Positions 32,953 through 45,200 of a DNA stretch of 64,000 bases are shown here, piece by piece; the first letter of the stretch is position 1, and each line of letters begins with the position of its first letter. Origin of the DNA: Pelodera strongyloides (lineage: Eukaryota > Nematoda > Chromadorea > Rhabditida > Rhabditidae); assembly GCA_036852015.1 (NCBI GenBank), contig JAANDG010000420.1, forward strand, positions 1 to 64,000, given 5' to 3'. The notes under the pieces are model-generated. The model was not told the origin of the DNA, did not search any database, and saw nothing but the letters and a program-made list of their open reading frames with translations. Position numbers and translations under genes: made by a program.

Positions 32953-35900
32953 ACATTAATACCCGTGACCGAAGGAATGAAAGCGATATAACAACCGGTT
33001 TTAGTAACATATGATGCACAACTGCATTGCGTGCATTACCATATATTTTATGCTATGCAAATGATATTTTCAAGTCCCTTATACAGGCCAAAAAGTCCCT
33101 TATACAGTTTGCATTCACGTTCCTTTTTAAACAGATCTTGTGAAAAACAGATAGACATAACAGACTATCTTTTTTTACATTACCATAACAATAAATACGA
33201 GCGGTGGCAGTCGCGTATGTGTAATCATTTGCTACATGTCTGCTAAATAAAATTTGTTATCAGCAACCTCATTGTAGTAATTAAATTTAGTAATAGATAT
33301 GAATATGATAGATGCAATGTAAAGCAAAACGAAAAATTGGACAAACCTGCTACGATTCTGAAAATGCCAACTGCTGGATGTTCGAAAGCCAGACTCTGTG
33401 CCGCATAAAAACAAACTATTTGATGGAGCCCAAGAAAGACACAATTCGGTTGATATACAGTACTTCAGAGAAGTTGTGCGTTCAAAAGTCGATGGCATGA
33501 TGTAGTTCTAGAGAAGCTAATCCTTCCACGGTGTTTTGGTGTTCAAAAGTCCGTGCAGAGAACTTAGATTAACGAATGTATACCTCTATTGAATTGTGCG
33601 TACAAGTGACTCTCCGTAGTGATAGATAGGTAAATAAAAATAAAGGTAAAACGGAGCTGCGTGGTAGAGAAGAATACTATTATGAAGTTGCAAACCGTAA
33701 AATGTCAAAGTTATATACATTTTACCCTCATGAAACACTATAACCGTGGTTCTTGTGAGCAAAACTGCCAGCTCAGCTCCAAACTTTCATTGAATTAGTC
33801 AATCCCACGTTTTCCGTCAGTATAAATGAGACAGAATACCTAAGAAAAATTTGGTCCAAGATTTCCCCCTATCAGAGCGTTTTCGGAGCTCGGGACTGAC
33901 TGAGCTGTGAGCCTGCTTTTATACCCCAAAACACCGTGACACGCTAATTTCCGAATTAGAATATCTCATAGAGACGAGGCGGTGGGGTGAGCGGAGACTG
34001 GGAAAGTGAAGAGCTTTTAGTAGGGTGCTTACACTCGGGGGATAAATTGAAAAATGGGCATAATCGTTGTTTTTATCTATTTTACGAACAAATAGAACTA
34101 TACCTGTGTATTTTATAACATATTTCAATGAGTTTGCCCTTGTTCTGTAGTTTACTTTTCATGAAAGCCACTCATTGAATATCTGACAAGTCGCTCGCGA
34201 ATGAAGATAGTCAGAAATGAACCGCAGTTTGAGCTTGAAAATGCGTTTCTGAGCCTAAAGACAGTGTGTTGTACACTAAAATGTTTCTTGATACTGACTT
34301 AATCAATGATAACACATTAGTTTTGGTTTTCAACCCCGTACTCGGGCCGTACCCGCACGTCCAGAAACCCGTTTTTGGGTGTTGACTACGGTAACTAAAT
34401 AGTTGTGGATCTTCTTTTGCCAATAAATCACGCGAATTTGCATATTATGCAAAACTGTTTTCGCAGTCACGTTTTAGTAATCCGGGAGTTTTATCACAGG
34501 ATACTTGGGGAAACATTTTACACGTGGGCCTGAGCCTTCATCACTACGCCCTAGGTATGCGCTCATCTCGGTTGCGTCATCTTACTGGGGCTTCCCAAGT
34601 ATGCCGAAAATTTACCGTATCTTGGAACGGAACACGCGAGAACATTTTTTTAATTTTTCATATTATATATGCATGTTTCGTGTAGGAATACGCGGTAGTA
34701 TTGAAGTATTCCCCATACCCGATTTGCGCCTTTGGAGTTTCAGTGCGCATTCTCAGAACGGACCCCGAGGTGCGCCTTGTGTCTTTTCGCGCGTGACCCG
34801 TCTTTTGCAACCTGTGCTCTCGTCAAAATGTGTGCTCTCTCTTCGAATTTCGTCGCTTGCAAAATTTCGAATTTGTGGTTTTGGAAAGTTTACCTGCTAA
34901 TTCTTGTTTAAACTTTAATTTGGCATGTTGCTTAGTTCTGCAAAGTATGCAAGCCTTAATAACAAATGTTGTTTATTAGTTCATACGAATTAGTCTGTCC
35001 AGAGCCGCCGTTATGTGAGAAGTTATGTGAGAAGTGGGTCAATGCAACTGGGAAGTCCGACTCGAATGTTTTTTTTTTGACTTTGCCTTCTTCTTTTCGT
35101 AACTTTGGGATTCTCAGCCTTTCACGTGCTGTTAGGCAACTCGTTTGATCCATGCTCGTGTGTTTCTTTGTTTTTCATGTTCTCCTTTTTGACTTTTATT
35201 GTAATTTTATTGTTCGTATCATTATTTGCTATTGTTTTGCTTTTTGCGTTGTTTAAATGTTTATTTTATTTCAGAACGTTGACAGGCTAAGTCGTCTGTT
35301 TGCGTGTGTGAGAGCGTTTGTGTAAGTTTATTTCAATTGCCTTTCCCTAGGGCTACAGAGGAACACTAAAGAAAACAGCCAATACCGAGTCCGTAAGCCA
35401 GAATCAGCTATAGCGTTTCTGCCCCTCACTAGCTTCAACATATGGGAATACTAACTTGTCGGCAGGATGGAATATTTACAAAGCTTGTAGCTTGTATGTT
35501 ACGTACGGGGCATTATAGGTCATATTTCGCAATAATATGTCAAGTGGACGTGATCTTTCGTTTAAGAACATCAGGGATTCCATAGCTGCTCTTCGCCAGT
35601 CTTTTGTATAAATAATGTTTAAAGGTTTTTGTTTGTTGATTAAAGGTAGACGCAAGATTTGATAGGTTGATATGTGAGTTTGTTGTTTTCAGGTGTGAGT
35701 GTGCGTGAGCGTTTTTGTCTGCGTGTGACTCCGTGCGAAAGAGTGCTTCTCGTTTCACAATCAAACTACTGCTTTATTCTTATTTATATTGGTATGTTAA
35801 ACACATTATAAAATTAAATATTTTTTTTCCGTTATGGGGTCTGATCACCCACATAAAATAGTGGTCACTTTTCTAATACGTAATATAATGACCAGAGCGA

Positions 35901-36239
35901 TAGCGATAAAATGGGTAGCTTTCATTCTCTGTCTGGCACTCTTTGATATAGTAATTCAGGCTGGGTAAATATATTATTTACCGTGGTTTTAAAATTATCC
36001 AATTGTGCACGTTTTGGGACCGAGAACTGAGAAACGGTCTTAAATTATGCCCACTTTTAGTAATTCAGTTTTGCAGTTATTCGTAGAAAATTCCATTTAA
36101 CGAAAAATGTCATAAATGAAACTGAACGTCTTTAAATTTTAAATTGGCTAGGGATTTTGAGTTGTGATGGGGAATAACTTTTGCGCTTTGGCTTATTTCG
36201 CAGGTTGAGTTGTTGAATTTAAAAAAAATAAATTTTTAC
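32953..36239. other. Spacer between TRPV and exportin-1 genes
   Basis: Mostly without recognisable genes. A 62-codon ORF at 33312-33500 (+) has five cysteines (CKAK, GQTCYDSENANCW, TLCR, KLC) and could be an exon of a small secreted protein, but it has no signal peptide or clear splice context. Other ORFs (34505-34900, 34956-35290) look like chance. The right end must contain the exportin-1 promoter; no defined element was seen. Confidence 0.4.
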
Positions 36240-36241
36240 AG
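36236..36241 (+). promoter_or_regulatory. Candidate trans-splice acceptor of exportin-1 gene
   Basis: TTTTTACAG ends 10 nt before the ATG at 36252 and no upstream exon is evident. Fits spliced-leader addition; a 5' UTR intron is the alternative. Confidence 0.5.
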
Positions 36242-36251
36242 ATTTTCTACG

Positions 36252-39196
36252 ATGTCTGTTGTGGAAATTACCCTACCCGCCCTTCAAGACGCACAGCGTC
36301 AATTCGCCGGAGATGGCAAGCTGAATGTCCAGCTGCTCGACCAGGTTCGAGATTCATTTAACTATTTTTTTATTATTTTGTTCCGCCTGTCTTTAATTTT
36401 CGCATTCGTTTAACGGTCCCCAACATACTATTAGGAATTATGATTATGGCCCGTTTACGATGGCCGAAAGAAAGAAAAGAAAGGAAAAAATTGTGTCTGT
36501 GGTGTCTTATTTTAAAAAAAATGAATGCGTGCCAATTCTCGGTATCTCAATTTCGGTTGAATACGTAAACGCCTTCATATATGCCGTAATTTAGTTTCCA
36601 TTTAATGAATAATGTGTTCTCCAGTTCCAGTTCTCCTTATTAGCAATGACATAGTATTATTTTGTGCAGGTCGCGCAGTCATCTCCAGCACTGTCTACAA
36701 TTTACTGACTGTACTTGAACATAATTTAGATTGTGGCTATGATGAACCAAGGCAATGCTGAAGAACGTCGGCAGGCTAACTGTTTGCTTGTGCAGCTTAA
36801 GGAGAGCCCTGAATCCTGGTCCAAGGTATTCCTTGTTTGATTTAATTTGTTCTTCATACGGTTCTTCAGCGTCAGCGCTAAGCGATTGAATTTTACGGGT
36901 ATACGGCCGAAGAGCGAGCGCTTGGTCGTTGACATTTCCTAGTGTAAATTGTACTCTCGTATCCGTCCGTTGTGGTATTTCACTGCACTGAAAAGTAAAA
37001 CATTGCTCAATGTTTTCAAAATCTATCGATGGCCAGGTGGCATAGCTTTTGTTTTAAATAGTGTTCCTTTCGCACTAAAAATAAAAAAGACATCGTTCTT
37101 AAACAAAGAAGTGTTGTTTTCTAGTTTTCTTTAGCAATTTAAATTTTTTTAAATTGACTGTGTCGCTTGAGTCCTTATCCGTTGAGAATAATGGGAATTA
37201 ATTTTTGTTAGTAATTTGTGTTAAACCTAATAAAAAGATACGAATAACTTTATGATTCATCGTGATTTTAGGTCGATGCGATATTGGAGTTTTCCGCTTT
37301 CCCGGAGACCAAGTATTTCGCTCTGCAAATTCTGGAATCTGTTATCCAGACGAGGTTTGTCTTGGTTAATTGCGGGGCCGTTTACTAGTCGTCTAGGTCT
37401 AGAGGCGTATTTGAATTGTATATTTCGTTCTTTTGAAAAATAATGTTAGGGAATTTTGGACGCCTAAAGAACAAATTTTCTCCTTTAAGCTTGTCCCAAG
37501 GGCAGTGTAGATAGAAATGTACAACTTTTTTGTTCACACCACTCTGACTTTTATAATTGTTTTCGTAATGTTGTTTTCATATTTTACAAGTACGAATTAT
37601 CACTGAGAACTAAGTCGGTAAAGCGGAATCGGGTTTCAACTTTATTTGGCTATGTAGCTAGTGCGCTTTCGGCTATCGCGGGGGGTTTTCACAGCCTCGA
37701 GAAGTCTTGTTTTGTGAGACAAAAATAGTGTGTAGCAGGCTAGAAGGAAACTTGTTGTATTTTTAGATGATCCAATTTCAGATGGAAGGCTCTGCCACCC
37801 GTGCAACGTGACGGTATCAAGACTTTCATCGTTCAGTTCATTTTGAGACTGAGCGAGACTAATGATACAGCCAGTAAGAATCAGCTGCTGCTTCACAAGC
37901 TCAACCTTGTCCTTGTTCAGGTACTCATTTAACCATTTGATCGTATCTTAGGGAATTTGGGAAACCTGTTCCCGTGTTCATATTGAAGTTGCGTGCGTAA
38001 ATGTTATGACAGCTCAGTTAGTTTCACATTCAACATTCACATTTCCTGGTAGTTTTTTAGTCTTATGAAATGACGTCCATTTAGATTGTGAAGCAAGAAT
38101 GGCCAAAGAACTGGCCAACCTTCATCACTGATATCGTGAACTCGAGCAAGACTTCTGACAGCATCTGTATCAATAACATGAACATTCTGAGGCTTCTCAG
38201 GTAGGCAAGGCAAGAGCCCTTGAGCCGTTTATAATTAAAATTGTAAATAGTTAATAGTACCTTTGTTTTCGGAACAATTTTCTTGAAATTAGAATTATAT
38301 GCAATGCAATTTTGCCTTAGTTTTTTGAGGCAATCTATTTTTGTAAGGAATTTCGGGAATTTGTTTGCAATTTACTAATTTATTAATTTAATAAAAAAAT
38401 TTTTAGTGAAGAGGTGTTCGATTTCGGATCGCAGCACCTTACCCAGGCAAAGGAACAACATTTGAAACAACAGTTTTGTGGTCAGTTCCAGGAGGTCTTC
38501 ACGCTTTGCATCACTATTCTGGTTAGTATATTTTTATTATTATTTGTTATAATTTGACCTTTTTCGTTTTTTCTTGCCTTCAAATTTTGTGTTAGAGGAG
38601 AACACTAGGCGTACCAGTCTGTAAACCACTGTATGCTTCTTGTTTCATTTTCGTAAATAATTTTTTTATTCACCTTTGCTCCAGGAAAAATGTCCCGCTC
38701 CCGCAATGGTCGAAGCCACTCTGAAGACGTTGCATCGTTTTCTCTCCTGGATTCCTGTGGGCTACGTTTTTGAGACGAACATCACCCAGCTTCTTTCGGA
38801 AAATGTAAGTAAAACTATTTGGTGAATTTGTAGCAAATTTCATCCGTTTTCTGAATATTATGCTAAGAATAGGCCGAGTTCAGATGATTACTTCACCACT
38901 ATAACTGCTGTATTTTGGCTAGTATTCCGGAATGGCTAATGATTATTATCGAAGATTATATTTTAGTTTCTCTCGCTGGAAATGTTCCGTGTGGTAACTC
39001 TGCAGTGTCTCACCGAAATTGCAACAATCAACGTGAACAACCATGCAGAATACGAGGACAAACTGCGAAGCATGTTCTTTGCTACTGTTAAGGAGGTATC
39101 TTTATTTTAGTATTTTGTGTTCTTTATATTTCTATCCTTTTTATACGATTGAATATGTAGGGGATAAGGACTTGTGGTCGACCCTGTTTTAGTACG

Positions 39197-39230
<34 letters not shown>

Positions 39231-42200
39231 TGCGTGTTGGAGCGTCACCGCTGGCCACTTTTTTCATATCCCGTCTACAATTCATAGTTGATTGTCTTAT
39301 TTAGCTTTTATTATTTATGTTATTAATATTATTTTTTTATTGTTATTATTATTAATTCTTAATGCTTAATTATTATTTATTACCATCATACCTTTGTTTT
39401 CAGATCGGTCAACTCGTTGGTGAGGGAACGGACATTCCTGCCGCATACAAGGGCGGTTCGGATGCGGATCAGAAGTTTATTTCCTGTCTGGCTCAGTTCT
39501 TTGTCGCATTCCTCAAGGAACACGCCCCATTGGTTGAGGTAGGATTGCGTTCACGTAGCACATATTTACATCTAGACGCTGTTCTTTTTTAATTTTATGT
39601 GTATTTTTTTTGCAATACGTTAGTGTCTAGATCTAGATCCATTGGAATTTATAAATTAACATTTTTAAAATGTCTCCAGGTCCCTTTGAAATTGAAATAT
39701 TGAAATAAAGATCAGCGTATGAATTATGAAACTTATTCGTTGCTCGAAATGTTTTCACAATCTAATGTTACTTATCTTTTCTGGGAACAGACAACAGTCA
39801 ATTTCTCAATGTGGTTTTATAGCTTTATTTTTATTTCCAGCCGGTCCAGACCAAGAATGGTCCCGCTGTCAATCCCGAACTTGCAAAGTATCACGCTTTT
39901 GCTATTGAAACTTTGTTACAAATCAGTCAGGTCGAGGATGTTGAGGTATTTAAGGTGAGATATTGTTGCCATTCTATCAGTTTCTATTTTGTATTTTGTC
40001 TTTTTACTGAGCGTGACTAGTTCTGTGTTGTGTAATAATAATATTATGCAAATATTGATAGATATGGAGAATGCAGATAATGGGAGTTTGCGAGCGAGTA
40101 ATAGTGTATATAGATTCCTTTCAGTTATGCAAACGATGTAATATGTGATTGTATTCCCTACCTAACATCTTGATTTTCGGTGAATTGAATTGTGCCCAGT
40201 TAGTGTATGTATATAGTGCGGGTAGCTTTGTAGTGCATTTTTTGTTTTACATGTCAATGTCATTGTTCTGTCAGCCTTAGATTCATATGTAATTGTTGTT
40301 TTGTCAGATCTGCCTTGACTACTGGTGCAGTCTCACCGCCGAACTCTACCGTCTTTGTCCATTTGCACCCGCCCCTTCGATTGGATTGAACTTTGGCGGA
40401 GGAATGGCCGATCATCCGAGAAGGAGACTGTACAGGTTTGATTTATATTTGGGTTTGGGAATTATCGATTATTAATAGTCTCAATTGTTGTCCTGTGGTA
40501 CTTTTGTAATTTTATGAGATATGCCACTCTCCTTTTTTCGTTTGACCATTTTTAGTTTCTAAGGTTACGTAACCGGGTGGGGTTAGTTAGATACAAAAGT
40601 ACAAGTGGCCAACCGTTTGAAAACACGACAAACATAAGTAACGTTTGCTTTGCAAAAAAAGTGCCGTTGTATATTTGTGTGTATGTTATTGAGATTCTTA
40701 TTTAGACAGCATCTTTCAAATCTGCGTACGATTATGATTTCCCGAATGGCCAAACCTGAGGAGGTTCTTGTTGTGGAGAACGACCAAGGAGAGGTAGGGT
40801 TTATCATATATAATATATATCCCATCATAATCATTATCATATTTTGATCCAATCGGTTTTACTTTTGTGTGTTCTCGGTTCTCAGAGATTGGAGGGATAC
40901 AAATTTCCTGTTTGATTTGCTTATTATGATTACGAATTACTTCGTGAACTTGTTAGGTAATCCGTGAACTGGTGAAAGATACGGATTCGATCAATTTGTA
41001 CCGTAACATGCGTGAGACTCTGGTCTATCTGACCCACCTGGACGCCAAGGACACCGAGAACAAGATGACACAGCGACTCGAGAGCCAGGTTTGTCATCTT
41101 TTTCTGCATAAGTGAGCTAATTCGAATTAGGAGTGACGAGTGACCCTCGTCTTTGTTGTGCCCAAACTACTAAAGAACTTGGCACACTTAGCACGCTCTT
41201 TATCCACAATGGTTTTAATGATATGCACCAATTTGTTTTTATATATTATGCGTTGAAGAAAATCTATTGTAGGTCACTGGAACTGATTTCTCATGGAAAA
41301 ACTTGAACACCCTTTGCTGGGCTGTTGGATCAATCTCGGGTACTATAACCGAGGAGGACGAGAAACGTTTCCTCGTCTTGGTAATCAGAGGTACGCCTTT
41401 ATATTTTTATTTTAAATATAGAAACGGCTGTGTTTTATTGTAGAGAGAAGATTTTGCGATTTAAAACGTTGACGAATGTAATAACAAATAGATATTGATT
41501 GTCGCTCATTGTCCACATGTCCACCACTGTCGGCCGTCGGCGTCGTTTTTCGTTTGTTTTTCTTTAACTTTAGATTTTGTTATATTTTTTGTAGTGCTAA
41601 GAATGTAATAAATCCCATCGGAAAGAATACCTTTGACCACCTATTTGACGAATTTTCTAGATTTCTAGTTTATGAGCCATTGTCATTTAGACCTGCTCGG
41701 CCTTTGTGAACAGAAGCGTGGTAAGGACAACAAGGCTGTGATTGCGTCGAATATCATGTACGTCGTGGGACAGTACCCCCGCTTCCTGCGGGCACATTGG
41801 AAATTCTTGAAGACTGTACGTTTGCGTATGTACCTTTGTTTGGGCGTGTGCTACACTTGTAATGAAATTCCATGAATAGTTTCAATATCATCATAAGAAG
41901 GGGTTAAATATCGTTAATCGTTAATATTAATTTCGCTTTTTTCCGAGTGCAAATTGACAAACAGTGTCACCTTACCTTCTTTTGCAGGTGATAAACAAAC
42001 TGTTCGAGTTCATGCACGAGACACACGAGGGAGTGCAGGATATGGCTTGCGATACTTTCATCAAGATTGCTATCAAGTGTCGACGTCAATTTGTCATCGT
42101 ATGTTTTACCCGCTGTTTTTCCGGTTGCTACAACTCTCAATTTTAAATGAAAAGATTTCGCACGTCATAGTATAGTCTACTAGATTTAAATTTTTAATTT

Positions 42201-45200
42201 TCAATCTTACGATCTTACACAATATGATGTTTAGGATCTTAAAACTTTTTATTTTCAATCTTAGGATCTTACACAATAATTTACAGGTTCAACTTGGTGA
42301 GCAACCAGCCCAGCCGTTTATCGAGGAGATGTTGTCCAGTCTTTCTGGAATCATCTGTGATTTGTCTCCGCCCCAGGTATCATTTTTTTATTCCTTTCAT
42401 ATTGTAATGTTCGCCCCTTTATTTATTGCTACTTTACTACTTTCACTTTGTTTATGATAATTATTTCTCATTTATCTATTAGGTGTTGCATGTATAATTA
42501 CGTATTATTTTGTCAAAACTATCAAAACAATTCAGGTCCACGTTTTCTACGAGGCAATGGGACACATTATTAGTGCACAGACGAACCTCGCACTGCAGGT
42601 TAGTACACAATTATTATTTACTTGACTTTTATTGGTTTTGATGTTTTTAAGCGTATGGTTGAATTTTCAAACCAATAACAATAATTATTCGTTCCTTCAA
42701 TATTTATGACGTTAGACGTTATAGTTATGACAACTATATTTTACCGTTTTGTGTTTCCACTTTTCGCGTATATTGTGTATTTCTGTGTTCAGGAGCCTCT
42801 AATAGAAAAGTTGATGGTTTTGCCGAACAGTGTTTGGGACGAGGTGATTCAACATGCGGAAGGCAATGTCGAAGTGCTCAAAGAACCAGACGTATGTTGT
42901 TTTTAAAATGTTGTTTTGTAAAAATACGGAATATTTTGTCTCATTACATCAGTAAATCTGTGTGCCTAACATTTTTGCATCATGACGTTTAGTGGGTGCC
43001 GCAGCCAGCCTTCACGTATTTATCGTATCTTCTTTTTTTTGGAAAGTAGATTCTTTCATAAATTTCGAAAACTCGTTTTAAGGTTTTGCGCAACCTTGCC
43101 AACATCTTGAAGACGAATGTGGCCGCGTGCAAATCGATTGGAATGCCTTTCATGGTGCAATTGAGTCGGATCTACATGGACACGCTGAATGTGTATAAGA
43201 TTCTGTCGGAGAATGTCTCACAGGCCGTTGCTGAAAATGGCGAGGAAGTGCTCAAGGTTAGGATTTACAATGTTTGCGATTTTGCTTTATGAGGGATTTT
43301 TTTTGTGTTTGGGCGGGTTAGCTTTTGAGAATACGCCCTGTGTCTTTATGTCCATTCCAGTTCATGTACTATGTTCCTCTCCGACCCAAAGTGCCGACCC
43401 TACTAAAGCGAAGTCCGACTCTGGGCGGTCCTAGTTTCCGCCCCGGGTCGAAAAATTTGAAAAAGGCGTGGGAGTTGGGTCGGCAAAACCACTGTTTGGA
43501 GTCAGAGTTGGGTCGGCAAAACACTGTTTGGAGTCGGCACAACCGTAATTTGTACAGAAGCGTAGTCCATAAATTACACTACATAACGGAAGGAAATGTT
43601 TATTGCGAATAATACATACACAGTATATGACTAATCATTCAAATATGACAGAGTTTTAGCGAATCTTCCATTGCACAGTATTAGTATCAGGCAGCAGAAT
43701 GCATCTTTGATGTTGTGAACATCCATCGAGCTGGCCACCAGTGTCTAAATGTATTAAATTAAATAGTAAATGAAAGTATAATACTTCTGCGTCATTCTGC
43801 GAAGATTACAAACTATTAGTAACATATACTTCTACGGCTGAGTCTATCTATAGTGACTGATGAGAACCCTACTCTTACCACATCATACTTACTTACTTTA
43901 TCGAGTTTCCTTCCGTTTGTTTGCTTGCTTGAACGCGCACCAGTAAGTGAAGCAATGGTACCTGCGATAGCAATAAGTTAATAGAGGAAATAATAAAGGA
44001 ATAGAAACAAATTAGAAAAAGAAACAGAAAGTGCAGGACTTCAAAAAAAATTGAAAAAATCATCGTGAAAAATGCGATGTGCATGCGGAAGGGCTGCAAG
44101 CGCGCCAGTTGGGTCGGACCTGGGTCAGACTTGGGTCAGTTTGGCTGGCATGCGTTCACTGCTGCTGCCTACTGTACTGCTACACTATTTGTACTGCTAA
44201 AGCGTCGGCACTGCAAATTTCAGTCATATTTAGCGTCGGCGGTGGGGTCGAAAGCCACAGTTTGGGCGCGCATTGGGTCGGAGATTAACAGAGTAGGAAA
44301 CAAGGAAACAGAACCATATCACTTTGCTTCAACCGATGAATTGTTTTCCCGAACTGCGCATTCTATACTGCCTTTGTATATGATCATAGTTGTCTATAGT
44401 TATAGTTTATCCTCAACTTGGAATTTTGGTCGCTCACTATTCTGAAAAGTCGATTGTTACTTTTAACGTGACGAATTACCGGAATGGTGGTCGTTTGATC
44501 GTAGTTCTCAATATGCTCTATATATTCTTTATTTCGTTTACATGCTGCGTTTAACTATTCTTATTGACTCTATTCCACTTTAGTATCCCGTTATCAAACT
44601 GATGCGTACAGTGAAGAGGGAGATTCTGATTCTTCTCAGTACGTGGGTGGCTCGATCCGAAGACCCCAAGGTAAGCACCTTTTTATTTCATTTTTTTGTG
44701 TCTTTGCTTTACCTTAGCACTTTTCAGATTTTCAAATTTTTCACACGCTTGATAGCAGTATTGTGTAGTTTAGTACATATTGCATCGGTGTTTATGTCAA
44801 TCGAAATTTCATTGATTCATGCAACCGTTCTCATTTTGAGTAGGGGGTACTAGGATGTGTGATCAAAGCGCCACATTTTCCTTTTGTGAATTCATTGGAA
44901 ATATGCAAGTGTTTATTAATTATCGTGGTTTTGAACATTATCCGTGTCCTAATTTGGTTGTAATTGAATTAAAAAAAATTGCGGGGAATTGGAAAGTCGA
45001 CGGTGCATTTTTTTGGAGTGATGTGCTGTCATTCGATTATATGTACCAGCCGTTCGAAGAGCCCTACGGGCTCTTCTCCGACTGGAGGAATCGGCCTTCG
45101 GCCGATTGTTTCCCTATTTAAAGCGAATTAGCGGTCGGTCTCAACAAAAAATACAAAAAGAGGAGGAGTAAACAACCGTGCGTTGACCACCATTTTCAAA

